A stretch of DNA of 64,000 nt from Comamonas flocculans. GTDB lineage: Bacteria > Pseudomonadota > Gammaproteobacteria > Burkholderiales > Burkholderiaceae_C. Positions 8,059 to 15,556 of this stretch are shown one piece after another (the stretch's first letter is position 1; each line of letters opens with the position of its first letter). The stretch is taken from contig NZ_CP042344.1 in assembly GCF_007954405.1 (NCBI RefSeq), positions 2,604,001 to 2,668,000 of the forward strand. Reading direction: 5' to 3'. The position numbers and the translations under genes are program-made. The notes beneath the pieces were generated by a model, which worked only from the letters and a program-made list of their open reading frames with translations, was not told the DNA's origin and made no database searches.

Positions 8059-8297
8059 GCTGCGCCTCCTTGCACCAGGGCGGCATTCAAGCGCCGCAGC
8101 GCAGCCAGCGCCAGGCCGGTTTTACGCATTGCGGCGGGGACGTTGCCGCATGGCGACTGGCGCAGGTAGTACGCGGCCATGCTCAGGGCGTTGCAGGCAT
8201 CGGCATATGCCTGCATGGGCTCGGCTTGCCTGTTCGCTTGCGCGGGCACGGGCACAGCGCCGCAGGCGCTGGGTTGCGGGGGAAAGGTCACGATCAT
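8055..8297 (-). CDS. Small island protein of unknown function (80 aa), first gene of operon
   Basis: The start at 8297 was chosen because AAGGAG lies eight bases upstream; an in-frame ATG at 8330 lacks a ribosome site. The product has 80 residues. It has a proline-rich N terminus and a C-terminal helix pair (YADACNALSMAAYYLRQ, then MRKTGLALAALRRLNAALVQ). It is the promoter-proximal gene of the unit that continues through radC. It resembles no family I know. The ATGA overlap with the next gene supports its reality. Confidence 0.65.
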   Translation of the reverse strand: MIVTFPPQPSACGAVPVPAQANRQAEPMQAYADACNALSMAAYYLRQSPCGNVPAAMRKTGLALAALRRLNAALVQGGAA

Positions 8298-9006
8298 GGT
8301 TCCGGCTCCTTGTTGAGACTTGGAAGCCACCGGCCCGCGTTTTCACGCGCAGACAGGTGGGCGGGCGTTGAAAACACGCAACAAGACGTGCGGGCGCCCT
8401 TGCGGGTGGCCCCGCCCGCCCGAAACCATGCAAAGCAATTCGGGCACGACGAAGCCCCTCTATCGGGGGGGCGCTACCGCTTGTTGTCAGGTGTTTTCAC
8501 GCACCGGCCCCGGCTGGGGCTGGCGTGATTTTCGCCCACGGGCTGGGGCTGCGTCAATCGTGCGGGCCGCTATGGCGCCCGTCCATGGCGGCGGAAGCCT
8601 CACGGCGCCATGGACAACGGCGCCAGCCTGTGATAGCTGCGCGGCGCCTGGGCTGGGGGCTCCAGGGGGAACCCCTCTCGCGCTCACGTCCGCGAAGGCG
8701 CGCCAGCGTGCAGCACATGGCCGCAAGCGGGCAAGCGGCGGGCGGGTGGCCTGAAAAGAGAATCAGGGTTTGTATGTATGAAAAATTTCACTATTCAATA
8801 TATTTCTCTTTTGTCCCCGCTTTGTACCCCGCACTGTCCCCGCTTTGTCCCCGGCAGCCATCGGCCGCAAACCCGCATGGATGCTGGATTCTTTGTTTTG
8901 TCCCCGCTGTCCCCGCCGTTTTCTTGTTTTCCGGGGGGAAGGCTTTGCACCTGGGGCACAAAATAGCCACCCGGCCGGGGCGGCTGCGGGTGGCTGGTGC
9001 CGGGTT
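8298..9006. other. Non-coding region between integrase and the island operon
   Basis: About 700 bases with no convincing gene. The part nearest the operon (8300-8750) is GC-rich and has no recognised motif beyond the probable operon promoter. The part nearest the integrase (8757-8916) contains an AT-rich stretch followed by the right iteron cluster. Confidence 0.6.
8757..8916. other. Candidate replication origin: AT-rich tract plus right iterons
   Basis: The stretch 8757-8812 is strikingly AT-rich (TATGAAAAATTTCACTATTC and neighbours) in an otherwise GC-rich element. Next to it TGTCCCC occurs at 8813-8819, 8835-8841, 8847-8853, 8899-8905 and 8909-8915, plus the variant TGTACCCC at 8824. The full unit GCGGGGACAAA on the minus strand matches the left cluster. 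Iterons beside an easily melted tract are the usual layout of an iteron origin. Confidence 0.5.
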
Positions 9007-10248
9007 TCAGGCGCTGCGCTTGGGTAGCTCGATCACGTCTGCACCGGCTTGCAATTTGTCGAGATAGTCCGCCCACACTTCGAGCATGGCGGCGCGTTCA
9101 TCGATGAAGGTGGCCCGGTCATAGGCGCCCCCGTGGGTAATCTGGCCTTTGTGCGCCATCTGCGCCTCGATCACGTCGGCCGGGTACTTCAGCACCTGCC
9201 GCAAGATGGTGCGGCCGCTGGCCCGGTAGCCATGCCAGCAGTGGCGCCCCTTGTAGTCCATGGCATGCAGGGCGGCATTTACCGCAGCTTCGGACATCGG
9301 CCGCGCGTGGTCGCGCATGCCGGGGAACACGTACACGCCGTGCCCGGTCAGGGGCGCCAGCTCTCGCAGCAGCTCCACGGCTTGGCGGGGCAGGGGAACG
9401 ACGTGCGGCTGTCCGTTGATTTTTTCGTGCTTCTTGCGCTTCAGGTCTTCGCTGGGGATCGTCCATCGCCCGGCTTCCAGGTCAAGATCAGCCCAGCGCA
9501 TGGCGCGCAGGTTGCCGGGGCGCTGAAACAGGATCGGCGCCAGGCGCAGCGCCGCACGCACCACGGGGCCGCCCTTGTAGGCGCTGCTTGCGCGCAGCAG
9601 CTCGCCCAGCTCGGCAGGGTCGGTGATCGCGGGCATGTTCTTCGTGACGTGCGGGCGCAGCCCCTTGCGAATGTCTTGCGTCACGTCGCGCTCGGCATGG
9701 CCGGATGCGATGGCGTATTGCCAAACCCCGTGCGCCGTCAACACCACGCGATGCGCCACGTCCAAGGCGCCGCGTTCCTCTACCTTGCGCGCCACGGCCA
9801 GCACTTGGGGGCCGGTGATTTCGCGGATCGGCAGCGGCCCAAGGTAGGGCAGCAGGTCTTTTTCCAGATTGCGCAGCTCTCGGACATAGTGCCCATTGCT
9901 CCATGTGTCGCGGTGCAGATCAATCCATGCGGTGGCCATTGCCCGGAAACTGCCATCGTCGCTTGCCGCTTCTTGTGCGCGCGCCACCTGCCGGGCCTTC
10001 ACCGGATCGGCGCCGCTGGCCTTGTCTTGCTTGGCGTGGTCGCGCGCTTTGCGCGCTGCGGGAAGCTTGATCGCCGGGTAATTGCCAATGGCAAGGCGCC
10101 CCTCCTTGCCGTCTTTGCGGTACTTCCAGAACCAGCGCTTGGAACCGTTAGGGGTCACTTCCAGATAGAGCCCGCCCGCGTCATACAGCCGGGCGCGGCT
10201 CTTGTCGGGTGGGCAGGTGGCATTGCGGCATTCGGCATCGGTCAGCAT
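9007..10248 (-). CDS. int: P4-type tyrosine integrase
   Basis: A 413-residue site-specific recombinase that would insert and excise the island at tRNA-Val. The N terminus has the DUF4102 arm-binding domain (LYDAGGLYLEVTPNGSKRWF). The central SAM-like core-binding domain follows. The catalytic residues are visible: R243 in FQRPGNLRAMRW, H339 and R342 in WHGYRASGRT, H366 in QMAHK, and nucleophile Y376 in GGAYDRATF. The C terminus ends with the family pattern MLEVWADYLD. The ATG at 10248 has GAGG seven bases upstream; an ATG at 10260 is an alternative. The gene reads away from the adjacent tRNA-Val. It appears intact. Confidence 0.95.
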   Translation of the reverse strand: MLTDAECRNATCPPDKSRARLYDAGGLYLEVTPNGSKRWFWKYRKDGKEGRLAIGNYPAIKLPAARKARDHAKQDKASGADPVKARQVARAQEAASDDGSFRAMATAWIDLHRDTWSNGHYVRELRNLEKDLLPYLGPLPIREITGPQVLAVARKVEERGALDVAHRVVLTAHGVWQYAIASGHAERDVTQDIRKGLRPHVTKNMPAITDPAELGELLRASSAYKGGPVVRAALRLAPILFQRPGNLRAMRWADLDLEAGRWTIPSEDLKRKKHEKINGQPHVVPLPRQAVELLRELAPLTGHGVYVFPGMRDHARPMSEAAVNAALHAMDYKGRHCWHGYRASGRTILRQVLKYPADVIEAQMAHKGQITHGGAYDRATFIDERAAMLEVWADYLDKLQAGADVIELPKRSA

Positions 10249-10392
10249 GGCGGGCCTCATTGCAAGGTAGGCGGGTTGAACCCGGCGCGCGTCAGGCGGC
10301 GCGAAACGCCGAAACCCCGCAAACCCGCACCGCCAGCGGGTTTGCGCCGATGCGGGGGAACAGGTGGGCAAATTTTACCCCCAGCCCTCAAA

Positions 10393-10418
10393 TGTTCCCC
10401 CGTTTGTTCCCCCCGTTT
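10393..10418. repeat. Right integrase arm-type site candidate
   Basis: TGTTCCCCCGTTT followed by TGTTCCCCCCGTTT. This matches 1801-1827 except for one extra C. It lies between the integrase start and attR, where arm sites that control excision are normally found. Confidence 0.55.
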
Positions 10419-10482
10419 GGGCTGGCTGCATGCGGACAACGCCGGAAGCATGCGGGCGCTAAAGCGTTGTTTTCTATAGGGG

Positions 10483-10520
10483 AAAATAAAAAATCCGGAA
10501 GCTTGCGGAAGCTCCCGGAT
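10483..10520 (-). terminator. Island-borne terminator for tRNA-Val
   Basis: On the minus strand, ATCCGGGAGCTT pairs with AAGCTTCCGGAT (12 pairs, one G-U) around the loop CCGC, followed by TTTTTTATTTT. It lies eight bases after the tRNA-Val 3' end and inside the element. It replaces the chromosomal terminator displaced to 1681-1715. Confidence 0.8.
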
Positions 10521-10527
10521 CATCAAA

Positions 10528-10544
10528 TGGTAGGCGCGATTGGA
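10528..10544. repeat. attR, right attachment repeat within tRNA-Val
   Basis: Identical to attL. It forms the 3' acceptor strand, part of the T arm and CCA of the intact tRNA-Val gene, so integration leaves the tRNA functional. Confidence 0.88.
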
Positions 10545-10604
10545 CTCGAACCAACGACCCCCACCATGTCAAGGTGGTGCTCTAACCAGCTGAGCTACGC
10601 GCCT
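10528..10604 (-). tRNA. tRNA-Val(GAC)
   Basis: A 77-base tRNA with encoded CCA. The acceptor AGGCGCG pairs with CGCGCCU. The anticodon loop reads CUUGACAUG, with anticodon GAC. The T arm contains GGUUCGAGUCC. The 3' end doubles as the integration site of the island. Confidence 0.97.
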
Positions 10605-10655
10605 GTTCTACCGAAGGGCGCGATTCTAGCAAGAAAACCGGGCTGCCCTGGCCAC

Positions 10656-12896
10656 TCAGCGCCTTCTTGCGGAACGCACGCCGGTCACCGCGGCGAGGAT
10701 GCCGAGCACCTTGTTCAGACGCTCGGCGCTGGTGATTTCCACGGTGAAGGTCATCCAGGCCGTGTCCTTGACACTTTGCGTCTGCACGCCGATGACATTG
10801 ATCTTCTCGCGCGTGAAGACGTCGGAGATGTCGCGCAGCAGTCCCTGGCGGTCTGCCGCTTCGATGGCCAGGTCCACGGGGTAGACCTCGGCCGCGGGGC
10901 CGGGCTCGCCGCCCCAGGTGACTTCGATCACGCGCTCTTCATGGCGCGCGGCGAGTTCGCGGAAATTGCTGCAATCCGAACGGTGCACGCTCACCCCCTT
11001 GCCGCGCGTGACGAAGCCGCGAATGCTGTCCGGTGGCGCCGGTTTGCAGCATTTGGCCAGCTGCGTCATGAGCGATCCCAGGCCTACCACCAGCACCGCG
11101 CTCCTGGCGGCGTCGTCGCTGGCGCGTTGCCTTTTGCGCGCCGGTGCGTCCGCCTCGCCCGCGGGGGCCACGGGCTGCGGGTGCAGCAGCTGCTCGATGG
11201 AGCGCAGCGACAGCTCGTCCTTGCCGACCACCTCGAACAGGGCGCTGGCGCTCTTGAAGCCCAGTTGCGCGGCCAGGTCGTCGTGCTTGATGGCGGTCTT
11301 GCCCTCGCGCTGCAACAGCTTTTCGACCAGTTCACGCCCGCGCGCTATCGTGCCCTCGAGCTGCTCGGCATTGAACCAGGCACGCACCTTGGCCTTGGCC
11401 CGCGCACTCGTGAGGTAGCCCAGCTCGGGGTTGAGCCAGTCGCGCGAGGGGCGCCCTTCCTTGACGGTGATGATTTCCACCGTCTGCCCGTTCTGCAGCG
11501 CAGTGTTCAATGGCACCATGGCGCCATCGACCTTGGCGCCGCGGCAGCGGTGGCCCACGCTGGTGTGTACCGAATAGGCGAAGTCGACCGGCGTGGCGCC
11601 CTGGGGCAGTTCGATCACCGCGGCGTTGGGCGTGAGCACATAGATGCGGTCTTCGAACAGGCTGCTGTGGCTGGCGCTGCCCGCGAGGTCACGCTCCCAG
11701 GCCAGCAGCTGGCGCAGCACCGCGATCTTGGCGTCGTAGTCGCTGGCGGCGCTCACGCCGCCATAGCCCTTGGTGCCCGCTTCCTTGTAGGCCCAGTGCG
11801 CGGCCACGCCGCTTTCGGCGTGGTCGTGCATGGCCTGCGAGCGGATCTGGATCTCGATCGCGCGCCCGTCCTTGTCGCGCACCACGGTGTGCAGCGACTG
11901 GTAGCCATTGGGCTTGGGCCTGGCGATGTAGTCGTCGAATTCCGCCTGGATGGACTGGTACTGGCTGTGCACCCAGCTGAGCGCGGCATAGCAGTCCTTG
12001 ACGCTGGGCACGATCACGCGCAGCGCGTGCAGGTCGTACACCTGATCGAAAGGCAGCGACTTGCCGCGCATCTTCTTGACGATGCTGTAGATGTGCTTGG
12101 GTCGCCCGGACACCTTGGCCTGCACGCCCTGGCGCTGCAACTGCTCTTGCAGCTGGGCGCGCAGCTGCTCGACGAAGGCTTCGCGTTCCGTGCGCTTTTC
12201 ATCGAGCAGCCGGGCCACGTCGCGGTAGGTTTCAGGCTCCAGCTCGCGAAACGCCAAGTCTTCGAGCTCCCACTTGAGCTGCCAGATGCCCAGGCGGTTG
12301 GCCAGCGGTGCGAAGACCTGCAGGGTTTCGCGCGCCATCGCGGGGGAGGCGGGCTGGTGCGTGCTGGCGTGAAAGCGCATGGTCTGCAGGCGTGAAGCCA
12401 GGCGCAGCAGCACCACGCGCAGGTCGCGCGAAAACGCCAGCAGCATCTTGCGCACGTTCTCGGTCTGTACCTGGGTGGCATCGATCTGCCTGTGCGTGGC
12501 GTGCGCCTCCCGGGCCTGGCGCTGCACGCGCATGAGCTTGGTGGTTTCCACCGCCAGCTGCGCGAAATTGGGGCTGAAGGCCTTGGCGATGACCTCTTCG
12601 GGCCGCGTCAGGTGCAGGCAGGTGTGCACGAGATAGGTGGCGGCCTGCATGGTCTCCGAGCTGCCAAGCTCGCGCAGGATGCGCGCCACGGCGTCGGCGT
12701 GCTCGAGCGTGTTCTCACCCGAATCCAGGGTTTCGCCGCGCAGCAGGGGCTCGGCAAAGGCGCGTGCACGCACCAGTGCTTCATGCGGATGCAGGTCCAG
12801 ATCGGCCAGCCCTTCAGAGGTGGCTGCGATCAGGTGGGGCAGTGGCTCGGCGCCACTGCCCGCTCTGGCCTGGATGCTGGCGGCGGCGGCTTTCAT
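10656..12896 (-). CDS. relA: GTP pyrophosphokinase RelA
   Basis: A 746-residue (p)ppGpp synthetase of the stringent response. The N-terminal HD region is degenerate (VHTCLHLTRPEEV replaces the LHDVIEDT-type metal site), so hydrolase activity is not expected. The synthetase domain is intact: GRPKHIYSIVKKM, YDLHALRVIV, and the EFDDYIARPKPNGYQSLHTV segment with the EXDD motif typical of monofunctional RelA. A TGS domain (DRIYVLTPNAAVIELPQGAT), a zinc-finger/CC-type region (LAKCCKPAPPDSIRGF) and a C-terminal ACT domain follow. The start at 12896 overlaps the stop of the upstream hydrolase (ATGA), indicating coupling. A much longer reading frame upstream is an artefact. Confidence 0.95.
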   Translation of the reverse strand: MKAAAASIQARAGSGAEPLPHLIAATSEGLADLDLHPHEALVRARAFAEPLLRGETLDSGENTLEHADAVARILRELGSSETMQAATYLVHTCLHLTRPEEVIAKAFSPNFAQLAVETTKLMRVQRQAREAHATHRQIDATQVQTENVRKMLLAFSRDLRVVLLRLASRLQTMRFHASTHQPASPAMARETLQVFAPLANRLGIWQLKWELEDLAFRELEPETYRDVARLLDEKRTEREAFVEQLRAQLQEQLQRQGVQAKVSGRPKHIYSIVKKMRGKSLPFDQVYDLHALRVIVPSVKDCYAALSWVHSQYQSIQAEFDDYIARPKPNGYQSLHTVVRDKDGRAIEIQIRSQAMHDHAESGVAAHWAYKEAGTKGYGGVSAASDYDAKIAVLRQLLAWERDLAGSASHSSLFEDRIYVLTPNAAVIELPQGATPVDFAYSVHTSVGHRCRGAKVDGAMVPLNTALQNGQTVEIITVKEGRPSRDWLNPELGYLTSARAKAKVRAWFNAEQLEGTIARGRELVEKLLQREGKTAIKHDDLAAQLGFKSASALFEVVGKDELSLRSIEQLLHPQPVAPAGEADAPARKRQRASDDAARSAVLVVGLGSLMTQLAKCCKPAPPDSIRGFVTRGKGVSVHRSDCSNFRELAARHEERVIEVTWGGEPGPAAEVYPVDLAIEAADRQGLLRDISDVFTREKINVIGVQTQSVKDTAWMTFTVEITSAERLNKVLGILAAVTGVRSARRR

Positions 12897-13837
12897 GCTT
12901 GCGACCCGGCCCCGATGCCCAGAATAAACTCGGCCACCACGCGCACCTGCTCGGGCGCCACCAGAGTGGGCGCGTGACCAACACCGGCGAATTCCACCAG
13001 CCGCGCATGCGGGCCGCGCTCGCCCATCGCATGGGCCACCGCCGGCGACAGCAGGTCGGAGTCCTTGCCGCGCAACAGCAGCACCTGGGCGGTGATCTGC
13101 TCGTAGAGCTGCCACATCAATGCCTCGCCCTGCTGTGCGAGTTCGGGCGTGAGGGCCTTGAAGGGCTGGGCGATGGCGGGGTCGTAGTGCAGCCGCAAGC
13201 CGCCTTCGGGCGCAGGGCGCAGCATGGGGCGGCTCAGCGCCAGCCATTGCTCGGGGGTGTGCGGACCAAAGCTGCTGGAAATTGCCCAGAGCGCGTCGGC
13301 CGCCTGCTGCTCGCTCGCAAAACGCACCGGCGCGCCCAGATACTGGCCTATGCGCTGCAGCGCGTCCCAGGGCAGGGCGGGGCCGACGTCATTGAGTACC
13401 AGCCGGCGCACCGGCGCCGGCAGCGGCAGGTCCTGCTGGCCGGTCAGCACCATGCCGATCAGCCCGCCCATGCTCGTGCCCACCCAGTCCAGCCGGGCGA
13501 TCGGCCCTTCGCCATGCAGCTGTGCGAGCAGCGCGAGCATGTCGGCGGCGTAGAGCGGGATCTGGTAGTCCTCGGGGTTGGCGAGCCAGTCGCTTTCCCC
13601 GCGGCCCACCACGTCGGGGCAGACCACGCGTGCGCTCCCCGACAGCGCCTTCGCCAGGGTGTCGAAGTCGCGCCCCTGGCGCGAGAGCCCGTGCACGCAG
13701 ACGACGACGTGCGGGTGCTGCGGCTGCCCGCTCGCGTTCCATTGCCAGTACGCCATGCGGTGCCCGAGCTCGGCGTTGCGGGCGGGTGCGCCGGGGCAGA
13801 AAACGTGGCGCAGCGTGGGCTCGGAGGAGGTGTTCAT
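12893..13837 (-). CDS. Alpha/beta-fold hydrolase
   Basis: A 314-residue alpha/beta hydrolase. The oxyanion segment VVVCVHGLSRQGRDF, the nucleophile elbow WVGTSMGGLIGM (Ser), an acid near LLLRGKDSDLLSP and a late histidine in FAGVGHAPTLVA give a complete triad. The start at 13837 was chosen because it matches the natural beginning of the fold; the frame runs on upstream only as antisense of the next gene. It shares a 60-bp divergent promoter region with the hydroxybutyrate dehydrogenase gene. It is coupled to relA by an ATGA overlap. The substrate is unknown. An esterase acting on hydroxyalkanoate or acyl esters would suit the neighbour, but that is only a guess. Confidence 0.85.
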   Translation of the reverse strand: MNTSSEPTLRHVFCPGAPARNAELGHRMAYWQWNASGQPQHPHVVVCVHGLSRQGRDFDTLAKALSGSARVVCPDVVGRGESDWLANPEDYQIPLYAADMLALLAQLHGEGPIARLDWVGTSMGGLIGMVLTGQQDLPLPAPVRRLVLNDVGPALPWDALQRIGQYLGAPVRFASEQQAADALWAISSSFGPHTPEQWLALSRPMLRPAPEGGLRLHYDPAIAQPFKALTPELAQQGEALMWQLYEQITAQVLLLRGKDSDLLSPAVAHAMGERGPHARLVEFAGVGHAPTLVAPEQVRVVAEFILGIGAGSQA

Positions 13838-13897
13838 GCGGCCTTGCAACGGCTGATAATGCCTGCGTTGCATCCTAGTTGTTTCGGAGATTTTGTC

Positions 13898-14680
13898 ATG
13901 CTCAAGGGTAAAACCGCGCTCGTCACCGGCTCCACGAGTGGCATAGGATTGGGGATTGCCACCGCGCTGGCCCGCCAGGGTGCGAACATCGTGCTCAACG
14001 GCTTTGGCGACGTGGACGGGCCGCGCGCCCAGGTGCTGCAGGCCGGCCAGGCAGCGGGCGTCAAGGTGGGCTACCACGGCGCCGACATGGGCCGCCCCGA
14101 GCAGATCGAGGAGATGATGCGCCACGCGGCCAGCGAGTTCGGCCGGGTGGACATTCTGGTGAACAACGCCGGCATCCAGCATGTGAGCGCCATCCAGGAC
14201 TTTCCGGTGGAGCGCTGGGACGCGGTCATCGCGGTCAACCTCTCCAGCGCCTTTCACACCACGCGGCTGGCGCTGCCGGCCATGCTTGACAGCGATTGGG
14301 GTCGCATCATCAATATCGCCTCGGTGCATGGCCTGGTCGCATCGGCGCAAAAATCCGCCTATGTGGCGGCAAAGCACGGCATCGTCGGTCTGACCAAGGT
14401 CGTGGCCCTGGAGACGGCCGCCAGCGGCGTGACCTGCAACGCGATCTGCCCGGGCTGGGTGCTCACGCCGCTGGTGCAGCGCCAGGTGGACGCCAAGGCG
14501 GCCGAGCACGGCCTGTCCAACGAGGACGCCAAGAAGCGGCTGCTGGGCGAAAAAGAGCCCTCCATGCAATTCACCACGCCCGAGCAGCTGGGCGAGCTGG
14601 CCGTGTTTTTCTGCTCGCCGGCCGCCGACAACGTGCGCGGCGCGGCCTGGAACATGGATGGCGGCTGGGCCGCGCAATAG
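13898..14680 (+). CDS. bdhA: 3-hydroxybutyrate dehydrogenase
   Basis: A 260-residue short-chain dehydrogenase, the usual length for D-3-hydroxybutyrate dehydrogenase (EC 1.1.1.30), which oxidises 3-hydroxybutyrate to acetoacetate with NAD. Visible are the nucleotide motif TGSTSGIGLGIA, NNAGIQHV, the catalytic Ser and YVAAK (Tyr/Lys), and ICPGWVLTPLVQRQVDAKA, which resembles characterised PHB-cycle enzymes. The C terminus DGGWAAQ is also typical. The role would be mobilisation of polyhydroxybutyrate. It is transcribed divergently from the hydrolase. A plausible minus-10 element, GATAAT, lies at 13855-13860. Confidence 0.92.
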   Translation: MLKGKTALVTGSTSGIGLGIATALARQGANIVLNGFGDVDGPRAQVLQAGQAAGVKVGYHGADMGRPEQIEEMMRHAASEFGRVDILVNNAGIQHVSAIQDFPVERWDAVIAVNLSSAFHTTRLALPAMLDSDWGRIINIASVHGLVASAQKSAYVAAKHGIVGLTKVVALETAASGVTCNAICPGWVLTPLVQRQVDAKAAEHGLSNEDAKKRLLGEKEPSMQFTTPEQLGELAVFFCSPAADNVRGAAWNMDGGWAAQ

Positions 14681-14818
14681 GCGCAGGCAGGGCGGCGGCC
14701 AGCGGAAGGCGAAGACGCAACACCTGTAACAGTGGGTCAAACTTGAGGCGGCGCACCGGATTTTCCCGGCGTTAGGGGTCAGAATCCGGCGTTGTTACAA
14801 ATGGCGGGAGGCCCACGC

Positions 14819-15550
14819 ATGAACCCAGGCACGAATCGCACCGACAAGATCCTCGTCGTCGACGACGACGCCCGCATCCGCGACCTGCTGCGGCGCTACT
14901 TGACCCAGGAGGGCTTTGAAGTGCTGGTGGCGGAAGACGGCAAGGCGCTCAATCGCCTGCTGCTGCGCGAGACGGCGGACCTGATCGTGCTCGACCTGAT
15001 GATGCCCGGCGAGGACGGTCTGTCCATCTGTCGCCGCTTGCGCGCCGCGCACGACCGCACGCCCATCATCATGCTCACCGCCAAGGGCGAGGATGTGGAC
15101 CGCATCGTCGGCCTGGAAGTGGGTGCGGACGACTACATCGGCAAGCCCTTCAACCCGCGTGAGCTGCTCGCCCGCATCCATGCGGTGCTGCGCCGGCGCC
15201 CGCCTCAGGAAGCGCCGGGCGCGCCCTCGGGCGAAAACGAGGTCGTGACCTTCGGCCCCTTTACCTTTGACCTGGGCACCCGCGCGCTGCAAAAGAACGG
15301 CGAAGAGCTGCCGCTGACCACGGGCGAATTCGCGATGCTCAAGGCCTTGGTGCGCCACCCGCGCCAGCCGCTGTCGCGCGAGAAACTGGCGCTGCTGGCG
15401 CGCGGGCGCGAATTCGAGCCCTTTGACCGCAGCCTGGACGTGCAGATTTCGCGCCTGCGCAAGCTGGTGGAGCTGGATGCGGCCTCGCCGCGTTTCATTC
15501 AGACCGTCTGGGGCGTTGGCTACGTCTTCGTGCCCGATGGGGGCAATTGA
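14819..15550 (+). CDS. ompR: OmpR-like response regulator
   Basis: A 243-residue two-component regulator. The receiver domain has the acidic pair in ILVVDDDARIRD, the phosphoacceptor Asp in LIVLDLMMPGEDG, the switch Thr in IMLTAKG and the Lys in YIGKPFNPREL. A linker leads to a winged-helix DNA-binding domain with QISRLRKLVE and QTVWGVGYVF. The start at 14819 is preceded by GGGAGG; an ATG nine codons earlier has no ribosome site. The gene is six bases from a paired EnvZ-like kinase. The OmpR identity rests on overall resemblance and gene order. Confidence 0.9.
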   Translation: MNPGTNRTDKILVVDDDARIRDLLRRYLTQEGFEVLVAEDGKALNRLLLRETADLIVLDLMMPGEDGLSICRRLRAAHDRTPIIMLTAKGEDVDRIVGLEVGADDYIGKPFNPRELLARIHAVLRRRPPQEAPGAPSGENEVVTFGPFTFDLGTRALQKNGEELPLTTGEFAMLKALVRHPRQPLSREKLALLARGREFEPFDRSLDVQISRLRKLVELDAASPRFIQTVWGVGYVFVPDGGN

Positions 15551-15556
15551 GGGCGC

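Larger units (their letters stand above)
1726..10544. mobile_element. Integrated satellite-like genomic island in tRNA-Val
   Basis: An 8.8 kb element bounded by the 17-bp direct repeat TGGTAGGCGCGATTGGA (1726-1742 and 10528-10544), which is the 3' end of tRNA-Val(GAC). The integrase gene lies beside the intact tRNA. All genes run on the minus strand. They are two small unknowns, radC, an unknown 216-residue protein, alpA, an 83-residue protein, a primase-helicase and a HTH protein. Integrase, AlpA and a primase-helicase together are characteristic of P4-like satellites and Gram-negative phage-inducible islands. No capsid, tail or large terminase genes are present. The boundaries are supported by the repeats and by both flanks reading as normal chromosome. 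Confidence 0.88.

Noticed and set aside
8320..8754. 144-codon plus-strand frame in the island gap
   Set aside because: Pro/Ala/Arg-rich with no motif or ribosome site, and it overlaps the start region of the minus-strand operon.
8795..9076. 93-codon minus-strand frame overlapping the integrase end
   Set aside because: It is made of the iteron cluster and overlaps the integrase C terminus by 70 bases; its composition reflects the repeats.
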